Made by a program: the position numbers and the translations under genes. Shown here piece after piece: positions 17,777 to 27,956 of a stretch of DNA of 64,000 bases; within the stretch, counting starts at the first letter, position 1; the number at the start of each line of letters is the position of its first letter. Below the pieces are notes generated by a model, which saw nothing but the letters and a program-made list of their open reading frames with translations, had not been told where the DNA came from and made no database searches. Where the stretch lies: NCBI GenBank assembly GCA_948566455.1, contig CAOYQO010000014.1, forward strand, positions 1 through 64,000. Direction: 5' to 3'. The stretch comes from an uncultured Phocaeicola sp. GTDB taxonomy: Bacteria; Bacteroidota; Bacteroidia; Bacteroidales; Bacteroidaceae.

Positions 17777-20700
17777 ATGAAAAGAAACTTGATATTCAAG
17801 GTCCTACTAATGTTAATGGTAGGATGCTTCTTGTCCATAGACGCATTTGCCCAGCAAATGACTGTTAAAGGACTTGTAAAGGACACAACAGGCGAACCAA
17901 TTATTGGAGCCAATGTTGTGGTGAAAGGAACAACCAATGGTACTATCACAGATTTTGACGGCAACTTCCAGTTAAATGCCAATAAAGGTGATATAATCGT
18001 TATTTCATTTATCGGATATCAGTCACAGGAGGTCCCCGCCGCCCCATCTCTAAACATTCTTTTGAAAGATGATTCGCAAATGTTGCAAGACGTTGTGGTT
18101 ATCGGTTATGGTACGGTAAAAAAGAACGATGCCACCGGATCAGTGACTGCCATCAAAGCGGAAGAAAAGAACAAAGGTCTTACAGTCAGCCCTCAAGACA
18201 TGATTGCCGGTAAAGTGGCAGGTGTCAATGTAGCCACATCGACAGGACAGCCGGGTGGAGGTTCAGCCATCCGCATCCGTGGAGGTTCCTCTCTGACCGC
18301 CAGCAACGATCCGTTAATTGTAATTGACGGAGTAGTCATGAGTTCAGGTTCCGTAGAAGGCCTCTCGAATCCCCTGAGTTCGGTCAACCCCACCGACATA
18401 GAAAGTTTCACGGTATTAAAAGATGCGTCGGCAACCGCCATCTACGGTTCCCGTGCCTCTAATGGTGTAATCATCATTACTACCAAGAAAGGCAAGACAG
18501 GTTCTGTGAAGATAAACTATTCGGGCAATGTCTCTGTCAGCACCCGGAAAAATAAAATAGATGTCATGACAGGAGACGAATACCGCGATTTCATCATCAA
18601 CAACCCCAACGCAACGGAAGCCATGATTACAGCCGTCAACCTTTATCCGGGAGTAAACACCGACTGGCAGGACGAAGTGATGAGAACCGCTGTTTCCACA
18701 GAACACAATATCAGTGCCTACGGTTCTGTCAAAGACTATCTTCCCTACCGTGTTTCTTTTGGTTATACCAATCAAAACGGTATCCTGAAGACCTCGAACT
18801 TTGAACGTTACACCGGAAGCGTTTCTTTGACTCCCAAATTCTTTGACGATCATTTGAACATGAACCTGAACGCCAAAGGCATTTACATCAAAAATCAGTT
18901 CGCTGACACCGGTGCCGTTGTGGGTGCAGTGTCTTTCGACCCCACCAAGCCCGTTAAGAATGACAACAATAAATTCGGCGGATACTTCACCTGGACTACG
19001 GATAATGACCCCAACGGTACAAAGGCATCCTCTGCCGGTGTCAACCCTGTATCCCTACTTGAGATGACAGACGACCAGTCAAAAGTCAAATCCTTCATCG
19101 GGAATGCCCAATTTGACTATAAAGTCCATTTTCTGCCCGACCTGCGTCTGAACCTGAATGTGGGCATGGACTATACCAAGAGTGACGGTGACAAATATGT
19201 TGATCCCAGCGCCCCCGGTTCGTATGGTGAAGACCCTCTGAAATCGGGCAGCAACTACCTTTACTTTTACGAAAGAAGAAATACCTTACTTGATTTCTAT
19301 GCACAATACAGCAAGGATTTCGCCAAGCAGCACTTTGATGTCATGGCAGGTTATTCCTATCAGAAATATCATTATGAAAGCAACAAAGAGACATGGTATC
19401 TTTCAAGAAACGAAGAGAACTTCGGTGAAAAAACAAGCATGAACGGAGACCAGCAACCGGCTGAATCCCAATATGTCCTATTATCATTTTACGGACGTTT
19501 GAACTATACGGCATGGGACAAGTACCTGTTGACTTTCACTTTACGCGATGACGCCTCTTCACGTTTTGCCAAGAACAACCGTTGGGGATTATTCCCTTCC
19601 GTAGCCCTAGGATGGAAAATGAACGAAGAAGCTTTCTTGAAAAAGTTCAAGGATTTAAGTGAATTGAAACTTCGTTTGGGATGGGGTATCACCGGCCAGC
19701 AAGATATCCAGCAAGGTGATTATCCTTATATGTCTTTCTGGAGATACGGTCAAGGTGGTGCCATGTATCCCATCTATGATGAGTCAGGAAATGTAAAATG
19801 GGTGAATGTAGTATCACCTTCAGCTTCCAGCCCCGATTTGAAATGGGAGCAGACCACTACTTATAATGTAGGTATAGACTATGGGTTCTTTAACAACCGT
19901 ATCAACGGTTCGGCCGATTTTTACATCCGCGATACAAAAGACCTGATCAATGCCGAAGTGAATGTTCCTGCAGGTACCGACTTTGCCGAATATGTGGTGG
20001 CCAATATCGGTTCATTGAAAAATACCGGTTTTGAATTTGCCATCAATGCAAAACCCATCGTTAGTTCTACATGGAACTGGGATTTAGGCTTCAATGTCGC
20101 TTGGAACAAAACTGAAATTACCAAACTGGACTACAATGACAACAGCGACTCACCGGGCAAACGCTTTGAATCGACCGGAGGTGATGGTGGCAAGACCATT
20201 AAAATACACAGCGTAGGCTATGCTCCCGGAACTTATTATGTATTTGAACAAGTATATGACAAGAATGGTAACCCGATGGAAGGAGTCTATGTTGACCGTA
20301 ACGGTGATGGTGAAGTGACTGAAAAGGACTTATACCAGTATCATAAGCCCACCGCTGACGTGATTATGGGATTCAACTCCAAAGTATCATATAAGAACTG
20401 GGACTTCGGTTTTAACGGACGCGCCAGCATAGGGAACTATAACTACAACGGTATAGCAGCCAATGCCGCTATCGGCACCAGCGCCATTTTCAGCAACAGC
20501 GCTTTGTCCAATCAACCGAAAGCCGCATTCAATACCAATTTCCAAGAAAGACAGCGCCAGTCGGATTATTACATCCAAAACGCTTCTTTTTTGAAGATAG
20601 ATAATATCACATTGGGATATTCCTTTGAGAATTTCCTCCAAGGAGCTAAATACCACGGTTTGTCGGGACGTCTGTATGCCACTGTACAAAATCCCATTAC

Positions 20701-20806
20701 CATCACTCCGTATGACGGCCTCGATCCTGAAGTAGACGGAGGTATGGACCGCCAGGTATATCCTCGTCCTATCAGTGTATTGTTCGGTGTTAATATCAAC
20801 TTTTAA
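17777..20806 (+). CDS. susC: SusC starch TonB-dependent outer-membrane transporter
   Basis: Energised outer-membrane channel that imports malto-oligosaccharides captured by SusD. The signal peptide ends in DAFA (about residue 26). A carboxypeptidase-regulatory-like domain follows (VKGLVKDTTGEPIIGANV to VISFIGY, about 30-100), then the TonB-interaction and plug region (DVVVIGYGTVKKNDATGS, IRIRGGSSL, VIDGVVMSSG, TVLKDASATAIYGSRASNGV). A 22-strand beta barrel ends in a terminal aromatic (SVLFGVNINF). The 1009-residue length is typical. It has its own promoter and heads the susCDEF group, with susD 12 bases downstream. Confidence 0.95.
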   Translation: MKRNLIFKVLLMLMVGCFLSIDAFAQQMTVKGLVKDTTGEPIIGANVVVKGTTNGTITDFDGNFQLNANKGDIIVISFIGYQSQEVPAAPSLNILLKDDSQMLQDVVVIGYGTVKKNDATGSVTAIKAEEKNKGLTVSPQDMIAGKVAGVNVATSTGQPGGGSAIRIRGGSSLTASNDPLIVIDGVVMSSGSVEGLSNPLSSVNPTDIESFTVLKDASATAIYGSRASNGVIIITTKKGKTGSVKINYSGNVSVSTRKNKIDVMTGDEYRDFIINNPNATEAMITAVNLYPGVNTDWQDEVMRTAVSTEHNISAYGSVKDYLPYRVSFGYTNQNGILKTSNFERYTGSVSLTPKFFDDHLNMNLNAKGIYIKNQFADTGAVVGAVSFDPTKPVKNDNNKFGGYFTWTTDNDPNGTKASSAGVNPVSLLEMTDDQSKVKSFIGNAQFDYKVHFLPDLRLNLNVGMDYTKSDGDKYVDPSAPGSYGEDPLKSGSNYLYFYERRNTLLDFYAQYSKDFAKQHFDVMAGYSYQKYHYESNKETWYLSRNEENFGEKTSMNGDQQPAESQYVLLSFYGRLNYTAWDKYLLTFTLRDDASSRFAKNNRWGLFPSVALGWKMNEEAFLKKFKDLSELKLRLGWGITGQQDIQQGDYPYMSFWRYGQGGAMYPIYDESGNVKWVNVVSPSASSPDLKWEQTTTYNVGIDYGFFNNRINGSADFYIRDTKDLINAEVNVPAGTDFAEYVVANIGSLKNTGFEFAINAKPIVSSTWNWDLGFNVAWNKTEITKLDYNDNSDSPGKRFESTGGDGGKTIKIHSVGYAPGTYYVFEQVYDKNGNPMEGVYVDRNGDGEVTEKDLYQYHKPTADVIMGFNSKVSYKNWDFGFNGRASIGNYNYNGIAANAAIGTSAIFSNSALSNQPKAAFNTNFQERQRQSDYYIQNASFLKIDNITLGYSFENFLQGAKYHGLSGRLYATVQNPITITPYDGLDPEVDGGMDRQVYPRPISVLFGVNINF

Positions 20807-20818
20807 TAAAGAAACAGT

Positions 20819-22513
20819 ATGAAATTCAATCTTAACATAAAAAAATACGTTTTCGTAGGAGCAGCCATTCTCTGCCTGTCCACATCCTCCTGCATAAATG
20901 ATCTGGATCAAAATCCAATCATAGACAAAGGCCAGTCCGAAATTATCAATGAGTCAGACTGCCAGTCTTTCCTCGCCAAAATTTATAGCGGTTTCGGCTT
21001 GTCCGGCAATGTAGGACCTTCGGGAGGTGTTCAAGACCTTCAGGGTCCGGATCAGGGTTCTTTATGTTTCCTGCGCGGACTGCTGTCCCTTGAGCTATAC
21101 CCTACCGATGAAGCCCTTTGGAACTGGAAAGATGAAGGTATAGTGGAACTCTGTACCAATAATTGGGACTATACCCTGTTCTACGCTTATACATTTTATC
21201 AAAGAGCCATGCTGAACATCCGGTATTGCAAAGAATTTCTAGACAATTATCCGGAAGACTGCGGAATACCTAATATCAAACAATTCAGAGATGAAGTCCG
21301 TGCCCTGCGAGCCATGAACTATTACTATCTGATTGATGTATATAGAAACCCGGGATGGGTATGGGATGACAGCCCCACTAATGACAAGTCCTGGAAACCA
21401 TCCCAATTGGGAGCTAAAGAAATATTCGACAAAGTGGTAACCGAATTGAAAGATCTTTCAGAAAACAGTTCTCTGCCGGAGAAAGGTACGATGGGCACTT
21501 ACGGGCGTATGACCAAACCTGTAGTCAATACCCTTTTGGCCAAGATGTACCTCAATGCCGAAGTATATACAGGTACACCCATGTACGACCAGGCAGTCTC
21601 TTATGCCAATAAAGTCATTCATGAAGGGGGTTTCGGATTGGAAAAGAATTACAGGAATCTGTTCTGCGGCGAGAATCATCTTTCCCCGTTGCATGGCAAT
21701 GAGATTATTTTCGCCATTCCTTGCGATGGTGAAAATGCCAAAAGCTATGGAAACAGCATTATGGTCACAGCGGCAGCCTACGGTGGTTTGCTTAATCCCA
21801 AATGGTTGGGTATGGACGCCTCATGGACTTGTTTAAAGCCCTGTTCACAACTAGTCAAACAATTCGATTATTCACCGGTGGCAGGATACGACCACCACGG
21901 AAGCACCTTAAAGAAGGACAGTCGTTTTATATTCTTTGATGTAAAGGAATATGTGGATGGTGAAAACGGAGACAACTGCACAGAGCAAGGAGTGAAAACC
22001 CGTAGAGATGTAGTTCCTGTACTGACCGATTGGAACAGCGGCTATCTCTGCCACAAATTCACCAATCTGGGCTGGGATCAGAATGAAGTCACCCCTTCCG
22101 CATGGCCCGACACAGACTTCCCTCTGTTCCGACTGGCTGACATCTATTTAATTTATGCGGAATGTGCCGCACGACAAGCAACCGGAGCCGATGTCTCTAC
22201 CGCTGTAGGTTATATCAACTTATTGCGCGAAAGAGCCAACGGTGACAAATCGGGCAATATCTCCGGTTCCGATCTGACTCTGGATTTCATTTTAGCGGAA
22301 CGCTCCCGTGAACTATATTGGGAAGGTCAGCGCCGCTCGGATCTGATACGCTTCGGCAAATTCACTAAAGAATATGCCTGGGACTACAAAGGCGGCCCTC
22401 AAGAAGGTATAGCCAATATTGACAGCAAGTTCAATATCTATCCCATCAGCGATAAAGACTTGACAGCCAATCCGAACTTGGTTCAGAATCCGGGCTATGC
22501 CACACTAAAATAA
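20819..22513 (+). CDS. susD: SusD starch-binding outer-membrane lipoprotein
   Basis: Cell-surface lid of the SusC channel that binds starch helices. The lipobox is STSSC near residue 26. The TPR-rich SusD/RagB fold is visible as ESDCQSFLAKIYSGFG at the start, EVRALRAMNYYYLIDVYRNPGW in the middle and FPLFRLADIYLIYAECAAR followed by LLRERANG near the end. ILAERSRELYWEGQRRSDLIRFGKF (read in parts) is the family's C-terminal signature. At 564 residues it is close to B. thetaiotaomicron SusD (551). The call to starch rests on its place in the sus operon. Confidence 0.94.
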   Translation: MKFNLNIKKYVFVGAAILCLSTSSCINDLDQNPIIDKGQSEIINESDCQSFLAKIYSGFGLSGNVGPSGGVQDLQGPDQGSLCFLRGLLSLELYPTDEALWNWKDEGIVELCTNNWDYTLFYAYTFYQRAMLNIRYCKEFLDNYPEDCGIPNIKQFRDEVRALRAMNYYYLIDVYRNPGWVWDDSPTNDKSWKPSQLGAKEIFDKVVTELKDLSENSSLPEKGTMGTYGRMTKPVVNTLLAKMYLNAEVYTGTPMYDQAVSYANKVIHEGGFGLEKNYRNLFCGENHLSPLHGNEIIFAIPCDGENAKSYGNSIMVTAAAYGGLLNPKWLGMDASWTCLKPCSQLVKQFDYSPVAGYDHHGSTLKKDSRFIFFDVKEYVDGENGDNCTEQGVKTRRDVVPVLTDWNSGYLCHKFTNLGWDQNEVTPSAWPDTDFPLFRLADIYLIYAECAARQATGADVSTAVGYINLLRERANGDKSGNISGSDLTLDFILAERSRELYWEGQRRSDLIRFGKFTKEYAWDYKGGPQEGIANIDSKFNIYPISDKDLTANPNLVQNPGYATLK

Positions 22514-22541
22514 CAGTTTAACCTTATAAATTTGAGAAACA

Positions 22542-23678
22542 ATGAAAAAGATGATATACTTATTCATCCTCGTATTCAGTTTGAGCACACTTGTAGCGTG
22601 CTCGGACGATGAGGGCACTCCTGTCTTCACAGAGCCGACCGAGTTTGTGCTTAATGTTCCTAAATACGCATCGGGCATCTATGATTTAAAGAACACAGCC
22701 ACCATACAACTGACCTGTTCACAGCCCGATTATGGTTTCACAGCTGCCACGCGCTATACTGTAGAAATCGCTCTGGACCAGGCTTTTGAAAAGAATGCGA
22801 CTCTGGACACCAAGTATTCAACAGCCAAAATGGAAGTGGACGCACAAGAAGTTGCTGTCGCTATTTCCAATTTATTAGGAGTAAATGAAGACGAGTTTCC
22901 CAAAGCCCCCATACCTTTGTATGTTCGTCTGACGGCTTCCGCCCTGACCGACAACAAATCCGAGATAGCAGGCAGCACCATCACCTCGAACATCATAGAA
23001 TTGCCACAAGTTCTCCCCTATTATGCTTTGCCCGCAGTGACTCTGCCCACCAATCTATATCTCATCGGCAGTGTGTGCGACTGGGATTGGAGCAAATGTT
23101 ATTCCATGATTCCGGTTCATTCCAACGAAGGTATGTTCTGGTCCATGCAATATCTGGGAGCCGATGCAGACGGGAATAAAGCCGCATTCAAACTGAATAC
23201 AGCTACATCGTGGGACAACAATCAAGTAGGAATCCAGGGAGTGACCATCAGTGAAGCATCTAAAAAACTGGTGGATGCAGGAGGCGAAGATAACATTGAG
23301 ATTGGTAATCCGGGATGGTATATAGTAGTCGTGAAAGTCACTCTCGAAGGACGGAATTATAAATACGCAGTCGATTTCTACAAGCCCGAAGTGTATCTGA
23401 CCGGTGATACTTCCGGTGGCTGGGACTCATTCACAGAGGCCAATATGTTTACCGTTCCCGAGGGCAAAGGAGAATTCGTATCCCCCGCCTTCGTTGCATC
23501 CGGCGAAGTACGCATGTGTATCAAGTTAGCAGACATTGACTGGTGGAAAAGCGAATTTATTATTCTGGGAGGTAAGATAGAATATCGCGGTACCGGTGAA
23601 GACCAGGAACGCGCCATGGGAAATGCAGGTCAAAAAGCCTATCTGAACTTTATTGACAATAAAGGCGCCATCAAGTAA
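22542..23678 (+). CDS. susE: SusE-type starch-binding lipoprotein
   Basis: Surface lipoprotein with lipobox TLVACS (Cys about 20) and 378 residues, close to SusE of B. thetaiotaomicron (387). The N-terminal Ig-like SusE domain (FVLNVPKYASGIYDLKNTAT) is followed by two starch-binding modules around YLIGSVCDWDWSKCYSM and YLTGDTSGGWDSFTEANMF. It non-catalytically holds starch at the surface. It starts 28 bases after susD. Sequence in this family is poorly conserved, so the symbol leans on gene order. Confidence 0.88.
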   Translation: MKKMIYLFILVFSLSTLVACSDDEGTPVFTEPTEFVLNVPKYASGIYDLKNTATIQLTCSQPDYGFTAATRYTVEIALDQAFEKNATLDTKYSTAKMEVDAQEVAVAISNLLGVNEDEFPKAPIPLYVRLTASALTDNKSEIAGSTITSNIIELPQVLPYYALPAVTLPTNLYLIGSVCDWDWSKCYSMIPVHSNEGMFWSMQYLGADADGNKAAFKLNTATSWDNNQVGIQGVTISEASKKLVDAGGEDNIEIGNPGWYIVVVKVTLEGRNYKYAVDFYKPEVYLTGDTSGGWDSFTEANMFTVPEGKGEFVSPAFVASGEVRMCIKLADIDWWKSEFIILGGKIEYRGTGEDQERAMGNAGQKAYLNFIDNKGAIK

Positions 23679-23701
23679 ATCATCCCTTAAATTACAAGAT
23701 T

Positions 23702-25117
23702 ATGAAAAAAATTAATTTATATATGTTATTGATATTCATTGCAGCCCTGACGGGCTGCGATGACAACGTCAACGATCATTTCGCATTGCCACAGACCAAC
23801 CCGCAAGAACCTGTACAAAACGTAGAAGGGTTCACCCTGTCTTTAGGAAGTTCATGCACAGCCCCGATCCTTTTCAAGGACTTGGATGATGCAACCCTGC
23901 TGGAAGTTGCCAAACTGACCGACCATCCGGAACTGACAGAAGGAGACACCATCAATCTGGAAGTGGAAGTTTCGAAAGATGAAACCTTTACCCAAGCAGT
24001 CCCCTTGCCCTGTAGCGTTAAAAACGGAACAGCCTCCGTCACTGCAGGAGAGCTGGAAGAGGTTGTAAAAGAGATCTATGGCAAAGCTCCCTATGCACGG
24101 ACAATCTATACACGCGCGACAATCTATATCGTAAGCCACACCTCAGCAATAGCCCTTCCGGAAAAAATAACACTGGGAAAAATTGAAGCGACTCCCGAAG
24201 CTTTGTTCATCGACACCGCCTATTACTTGATAGGGGATGTAAATAAATGGAATTCCGAAGCATTGATAAAATTCGGTCATAGCGGAAAAGATGTATATGA
24301 AGATCCGGTTTTCAGCATGATTGTGGAAATGCCCAAGGATGAATGTTACTGGAAGATTATTCCACAAAGCAATGTAGATGGCGGAGATATTTGGGCACCG
24401 GGGGCACTGGGCGTAGCCACAAACGGTGACGACTCTGAGAGCGGCCTGTTAGTGACAGAAAACCCGCAAGCCGGAAAAATCCCTGCCAAAGGATGGGTGA
24501 AAATCACCTTGAACATGCTGGAATATACCTATAAGATAGAAGCATTGGGAAATATCAGCCCGTTCCTTTACGTTCCGGGCGGACACCAAGGATGGAAACC
24601 AGAGACGGCGCCTTATCTTTATTCTACGGATATGACTCATTATGACGGCTATATCTATATGGATGCGGATAACACATTTAAACTTACCTCACAGAAAGAC
24701 TGGGACGGTACAAACTATGGCTATGCCAGTGATACCGAACTGAGCACCGATGGAGGAGCCGGAAACCTGAGTGTCACAGAAACCGGATTTTATCGTATAG
24801 AAGCCAACCTGTCCACCTTGACTTATAAATTCAGTAAAACCGAATGGGGAATAATAGGCGACGCGACCCAAGGAGGATGGGACAATTCAACCCCCATGAC
24901 ACTGAATGCGGAAACCGGTGAATGGAGTATAACAACCGAACTGGCAGCCGGAAACTATAAATTCCGCGCCAATAACAAATGGGATATTAATCTGGGTGGA
25001 GACTTGAACCATCTGACTTATGGAGGAGACAATATCACTACCGAAGCTGGTACTTATGTCATTACTCTAAAATTAGGAGACGCAAGCAACTATCATGCCA
25101 CTGTAGTCAAACGCTAA
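23702..25117 (+). CDS. susF: SusF-type starch-binding lipoprotein
   Basis: Surface lipoprotein with lipobox ALTGC (Cys about 19) and 471 residues; B. thetaiotaomicron SusF has 485. An N-terminal SusE/F Ig-like domain is followed by three starch-binding modules, seen as YLIGDVNKWNSEALIKF, YVPGGHQGWKPETAPYLY and WGIIGDATQGGWDNSTPM. Each has the small-Trp pattern of these CBMs. Like SusE it has no catalytic residues. It starts 23 bases after susE and is separated from the next gene by a terminator-like hairpin. Confidence 0.88.
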   Translation: MKKINLYMLLIFIAALTGCDDNVNDHFALPQTNPQEPVQNVEGFTLSLGSSCTAPILFKDLDDATLLEVAKLTDHPELTEGDTINLEVEVSKDETFTQAVPLPCSVKNGTASVTAGELEEVVKEIYGKAPYARTIYTRATIYIVSHTSAIALPEKITLGKIEATPEALFIDTAYYLIGDVNKWNSEALIKFGHSGKDVYEDPVFSMIVEMPKDECYWKIIPQSNVDGGDIWAPGALGVATNGDDSESGLLVTENPQAGKIPAKGWVKITLNMLEYTYKIEALGNISPFLYVPGGHQGWKPETAPYLYSTDMTHYDGYIYMDADNTFKLTSQKDWDGTNYGYASDTELSTDGGAGNLSVTETGFYRIEANLSTLTYKFSKTEWGIIGDATQGGWDNSTPMTLNAETGEWSITTELAAGNYKFRANNKWDINLGGDLNHLTYGGDNITTEAGTYVITLKLGDASNYHATVVKR

Positions 25118-25130
25118 ATAATTGATCCGA

Positions 25131-25180
25131 AAAGACATCAAGCACCTACCGTTTATCCGATGATGCCTGATGTCTTTTTT
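25131..25180 (+). terminator. Terminator-like hairpin inside the sus operon
   Basis: AAAGACATCA (25131-25140) pairs with TGATGTCTTT (25168-25177), followed by more T. It lies between susF and the GH13 gene and could lower amylase transcript relative to susCDEF. No TAnnTTTG box is seen between it and the next start. Confidence 0.65.
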
Positions 25181-25206
25181 CATTTTACCCCTTAAATAAC
25201 AAGATT

Positions 25207-27786
25207 ATGAAAAAATATACTTTTCTTTTTTTCCTAGGACTCGTTGCGAGTTTATTCACTGCCTGTTCCGATGACGATAACTTGACCGATTCCATCACTC
25301 CGGCTCCTGAAAGTGAGAACTTCTTTGCCAATGGAATGACATTCGCCTCACAACCCGGAGTAAGAAGCATCACTTTTACAGCCGGCAGAGCCTGGCAGGC
25401 TGCACTGGATGAACCTGGAGCAAACAACTGGTGCATCGTAACTCCGACCCGGGGAGAAGCCGGAACTGTTACTGTCAGCATCACCGTCAATGAAAACGAA
25501 AGCGATGACACCCGGAATGTCCATCTGAACCTGATAGCGGGAAGCGCACAAAAATCGTTCACCATCTCCCAAACCCCCAAACCCATTGTCATACCCGAAG
25601 GACTCAGCTATTCTTTGGAAGAGCCTGATGCCGACCGACCGCTGACCATCTACTACAGAGCCGCCAGCTCTTCTCTCCTATATAACTATCAGGGAACAGT
25701 ATATGCACATACAGGCATTATCTGTGAAGGCTCTTGGTCATACGTACAAAGTGAATGGAATGAAAACACGGACAAGTGTAAAATGTCCAAACTGGATAAT
25801 AATGTATGGACGCTTACCTTATCTCCGTCCATCCGCCAATGGTACAGTTCAGAAAAGACCCCAGTCAAAAAATTAGGATTCGTACTCCGCAACGAAGATG
25901 GAAGTCTGCAAACCGAAGACCTCTTTATACCTGTCACAGACAATACTTACCAAGAATTTGTTCCGGCCTCTATCAAGAAAGGAACGTTGCCTGAAAATGT
26001 AGCAGAAGGCATCAACATTATAGACAACTCTACAGTCACCCTCGTCCTTTACGATAAAGACACGGACGGGAACCATAAAGATTTCGCCCATGTGGTAGGT
26101 GATTTCAATCATTGGCAACTTAGCAACGAAGACAATTGCCAGATGTATCGCGATGATGCCAGCGGTTGCTGGTGGATCACTCTCAGAAATCTGGATGTAA
26201 ACAAAGAATATGCCTTCCAATATTATGTAGGTACCAGAAATGGTGAAACCATCCGTCTGGGAGACGCCTATTGCGAAAAGATACTCGATCCTGATAATGA
26301 CTCCTATATATCCTCTTCCACTTATCCGGATAACAAAAGTTATCCCGAAGGAGGAAAAGGAATCGTATCCGTTTTCAAGATACAGCAGGATAACTACCGC
26401 TGGTCAGTATCTGACTTCAAGGTACCCAATCCGGAACAACTAGTCATTTATGAGATGCTTCTCCGTGATTTCACGGCAAGTAATGACCTCAATGGAGCCA
26501 TGCAAAAACTGGATTATTTGAAATCACTGGGTGTTAATGCCATTGAATTAATGCCTGTCCAGGAATTTGACGGCAACGATAGCTGGGGATATAATCCATG
26601 CTTCTTCTTTGCTCTGGACAAAGCGTATGGAACAAAGAAAATGTACAAAGACTTCATTGATGCGTGCCACAAGGCAGGAATGGCAGTTATTTTTGATGTA
26701 GTTTACAATCATGCAACCGGAAGTATGCCGTTTGCCAAATTGTACTGGAACAGCGCAAACAATAAGACAGCCCCAAACAATCCCTACTTTAACGTAGACG
26801 CACCTCACCCTTACAGCGTATTCCACGACTTCAATCATGAAAGTCCTTTGGTACGTAAATTCGTGAAACGCAATCTGCAATTCTTATTGAATGAATACCA
26901 TATAGACGGATTCCGTTTCGACCTGACTAAAGGTTTTACACAAGCCGCATCAACCGAAAGTAGCGCTTCCAATTACGACAAGAGCCGCATCGAGATTCTG
27001 AAAGATTACCACGCAGCCATCAAAGAAGTGAAACCCGAGGCATACGTTATCCTGGAACATTTCTGTGATAGCAAAGAAGAAAAAGAACTGGCCGAAGACG
27101 GTATGCACTTATGGCGGAACATGAATAACGCCTATTGCCAGACCGCCATGGGTTGGAACGATGACAGCGCATTTGACGGACTGTACGAAAGTATCCCCGC
27201 ATGGATAGGATTTATGGAAAGCCATGACGAAGAACGAGCCGCCTACAAGCAAACCCAATGGGGAGATGAAGCATTGAAAACAGACTTAACCACCCGTATG
27301 CGGCAACTTGAAGTGAACGCATCCTTCTTCTTCACTGTACCCGGCCCTAAAATGATCTGGCAGTTCGGAGAGATGGGATACGATGTTTCCATCGAAGAGA
27401 ACGGCCGGACAGGAAAGAAACCGCTACACTGGGAATATCTGGAGAACAAAGACCGCAAGGCTTTACACGATAGTTATTCACGGCTGATAAAATTACGCAA
27501 TGATAATCCCGAATTATTTACCAGCACCAGCCAATTCTCATGGGAAGTCGGTACAAGCAACTGGGGACAAGGAAGATTCATCACTTTATCTTCCACAACC
27601 AAGCACATGTTAGTTGCCGGAAACTTCAGCAAGACCGATGGAGCATATACCGTTACTTTCCCCGTTACAGGCAAATGGTATGATTATCTCACCGGTGATG
27701 AGGTTGAAGTGAAAGATGCAACTCAGAAAATGGAAATTCCGGCACACAGTTACCGTATTCTGACAACTTTCCCATGCCTCAACTAA
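25207..27786 (+). CDS. Surface GH13 alpha-amylase lipoprotein with BACON domain (SusG position)
   Basis: Endo-acting alpha-glucan hydrolase of the outer membrane, in the place where susG stands in B. thetaiotaomicron. The lipobox is LFTACS (Cys about 20). A BACON domain (about 45-125) is followed by beta domains including a CBM48-like module (HVVGDFNHWQL, about 295), then the GH13 barrel from YEMLLRDFTA. Catalytic residues are D572 (DGFRFDLTKG), E617 (YVILEHF) and D674 (MESHDEER). At 859 residues it is longer than SusG (692 from memory) and built differently, so I give no symbol. It could be an amylase or a pullulanase-like enzyme. Confidence 0.88.
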   Translation: MKKYTFLFFLGLVASLFTACSDDDNLTDSITPAPESENFFANGMTFASQPGVRSITFTAGRAWQAALDEPGANNWCIVTPTRGEAGTVTVSITVNENESDDTRNVHLNLIAGSAQKSFTISQTPKPIVIPEGLSYSLEEPDADRPLTIYYRAASSSLLYNYQGTVYAHTGIICEGSWSYVQSEWNENTDKCKMSKLDNNVWTLTLSPSIRQWYSSEKTPVKKLGFVLRNEDGSLQTEDLFIPVTDNTYQEFVPASIKKGTLPENVAEGINIIDNSTVTLVLYDKDTDGNHKDFAHVVGDFNHWQLSNEDNCQMYRDDASGCWWITLRNLDVNKEYAFQYYVGTRNGETIRLGDAYCEKILDPDNDSYISSSTYPDNKSYPEGGKGIVSVFKIQQDNYRWSVSDFKVPNPEQLVIYEMLLRDFTASNDLNGAMQKLDYLKSLGVNAIELMPVQEFDGNDSWGYNPCFFFALDKAYGTKKMYKDFIDACHKAGMAVIFDVVYNHATGSMPFAKLYWNSANNKTAPNNPYFNVDAPHPYSVFHDFNHESPLVRKFVKRNLQFLLNEYHIDGFRFDLTKGFTQAASTESSASNYDKSRIEILKDYHAAIKEVKPEAYVILEHFCDSKEEKELAEDGMHLWRNMNNAYCQTAMGWNDDSAFDGLYESIPAWIGFMESHDEERAAYKQTQWGDEALKTDLTTRMRQLEVNASFFFTVPGPKMIWQFGEMGYDVSIEENGRTGKKPLHWEYLENKDRKALHDSYSRLIKLRNDNPELFTSTSQFSWEVGTSNWGQGRFITLSSTTKHMLVAGNFSKTDGAYTVTFPVTGKWYDYLTGDEVEVKDATQKMEIPAHSYRILTTFPCLN

Positions 27787-27839
27787 TTGTTGATCTTGGC
27801 GAGGCTGTCTGATAAGTTTTTTCACTACCATCGTGTTCC

Positions 27840-27912
27840 CTGTAGGGGCGGAATGCTTCTGTCTGATACCACAAAGAAGGTGTATCCGGGCAAATTCAAC
27901 CCGCCCCTACAG
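27840..27912. repeat. GC-rich inverted-repeat element
   Basis: CTGTAGGGGCGG (27840-27851) and CCGCCCCTACAG (27901-27912) form a perfect 12-bp inverted repeat with a 49-base spacer. It lies in the gap between convergent genes, a usual place for small dispersed REP-like elements. Confidence 0.6.
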
Positions 27913-27956
27913 CCAACGATCCGACGGTTACTGCAAGCACTGCTCTTACGTTCTGT

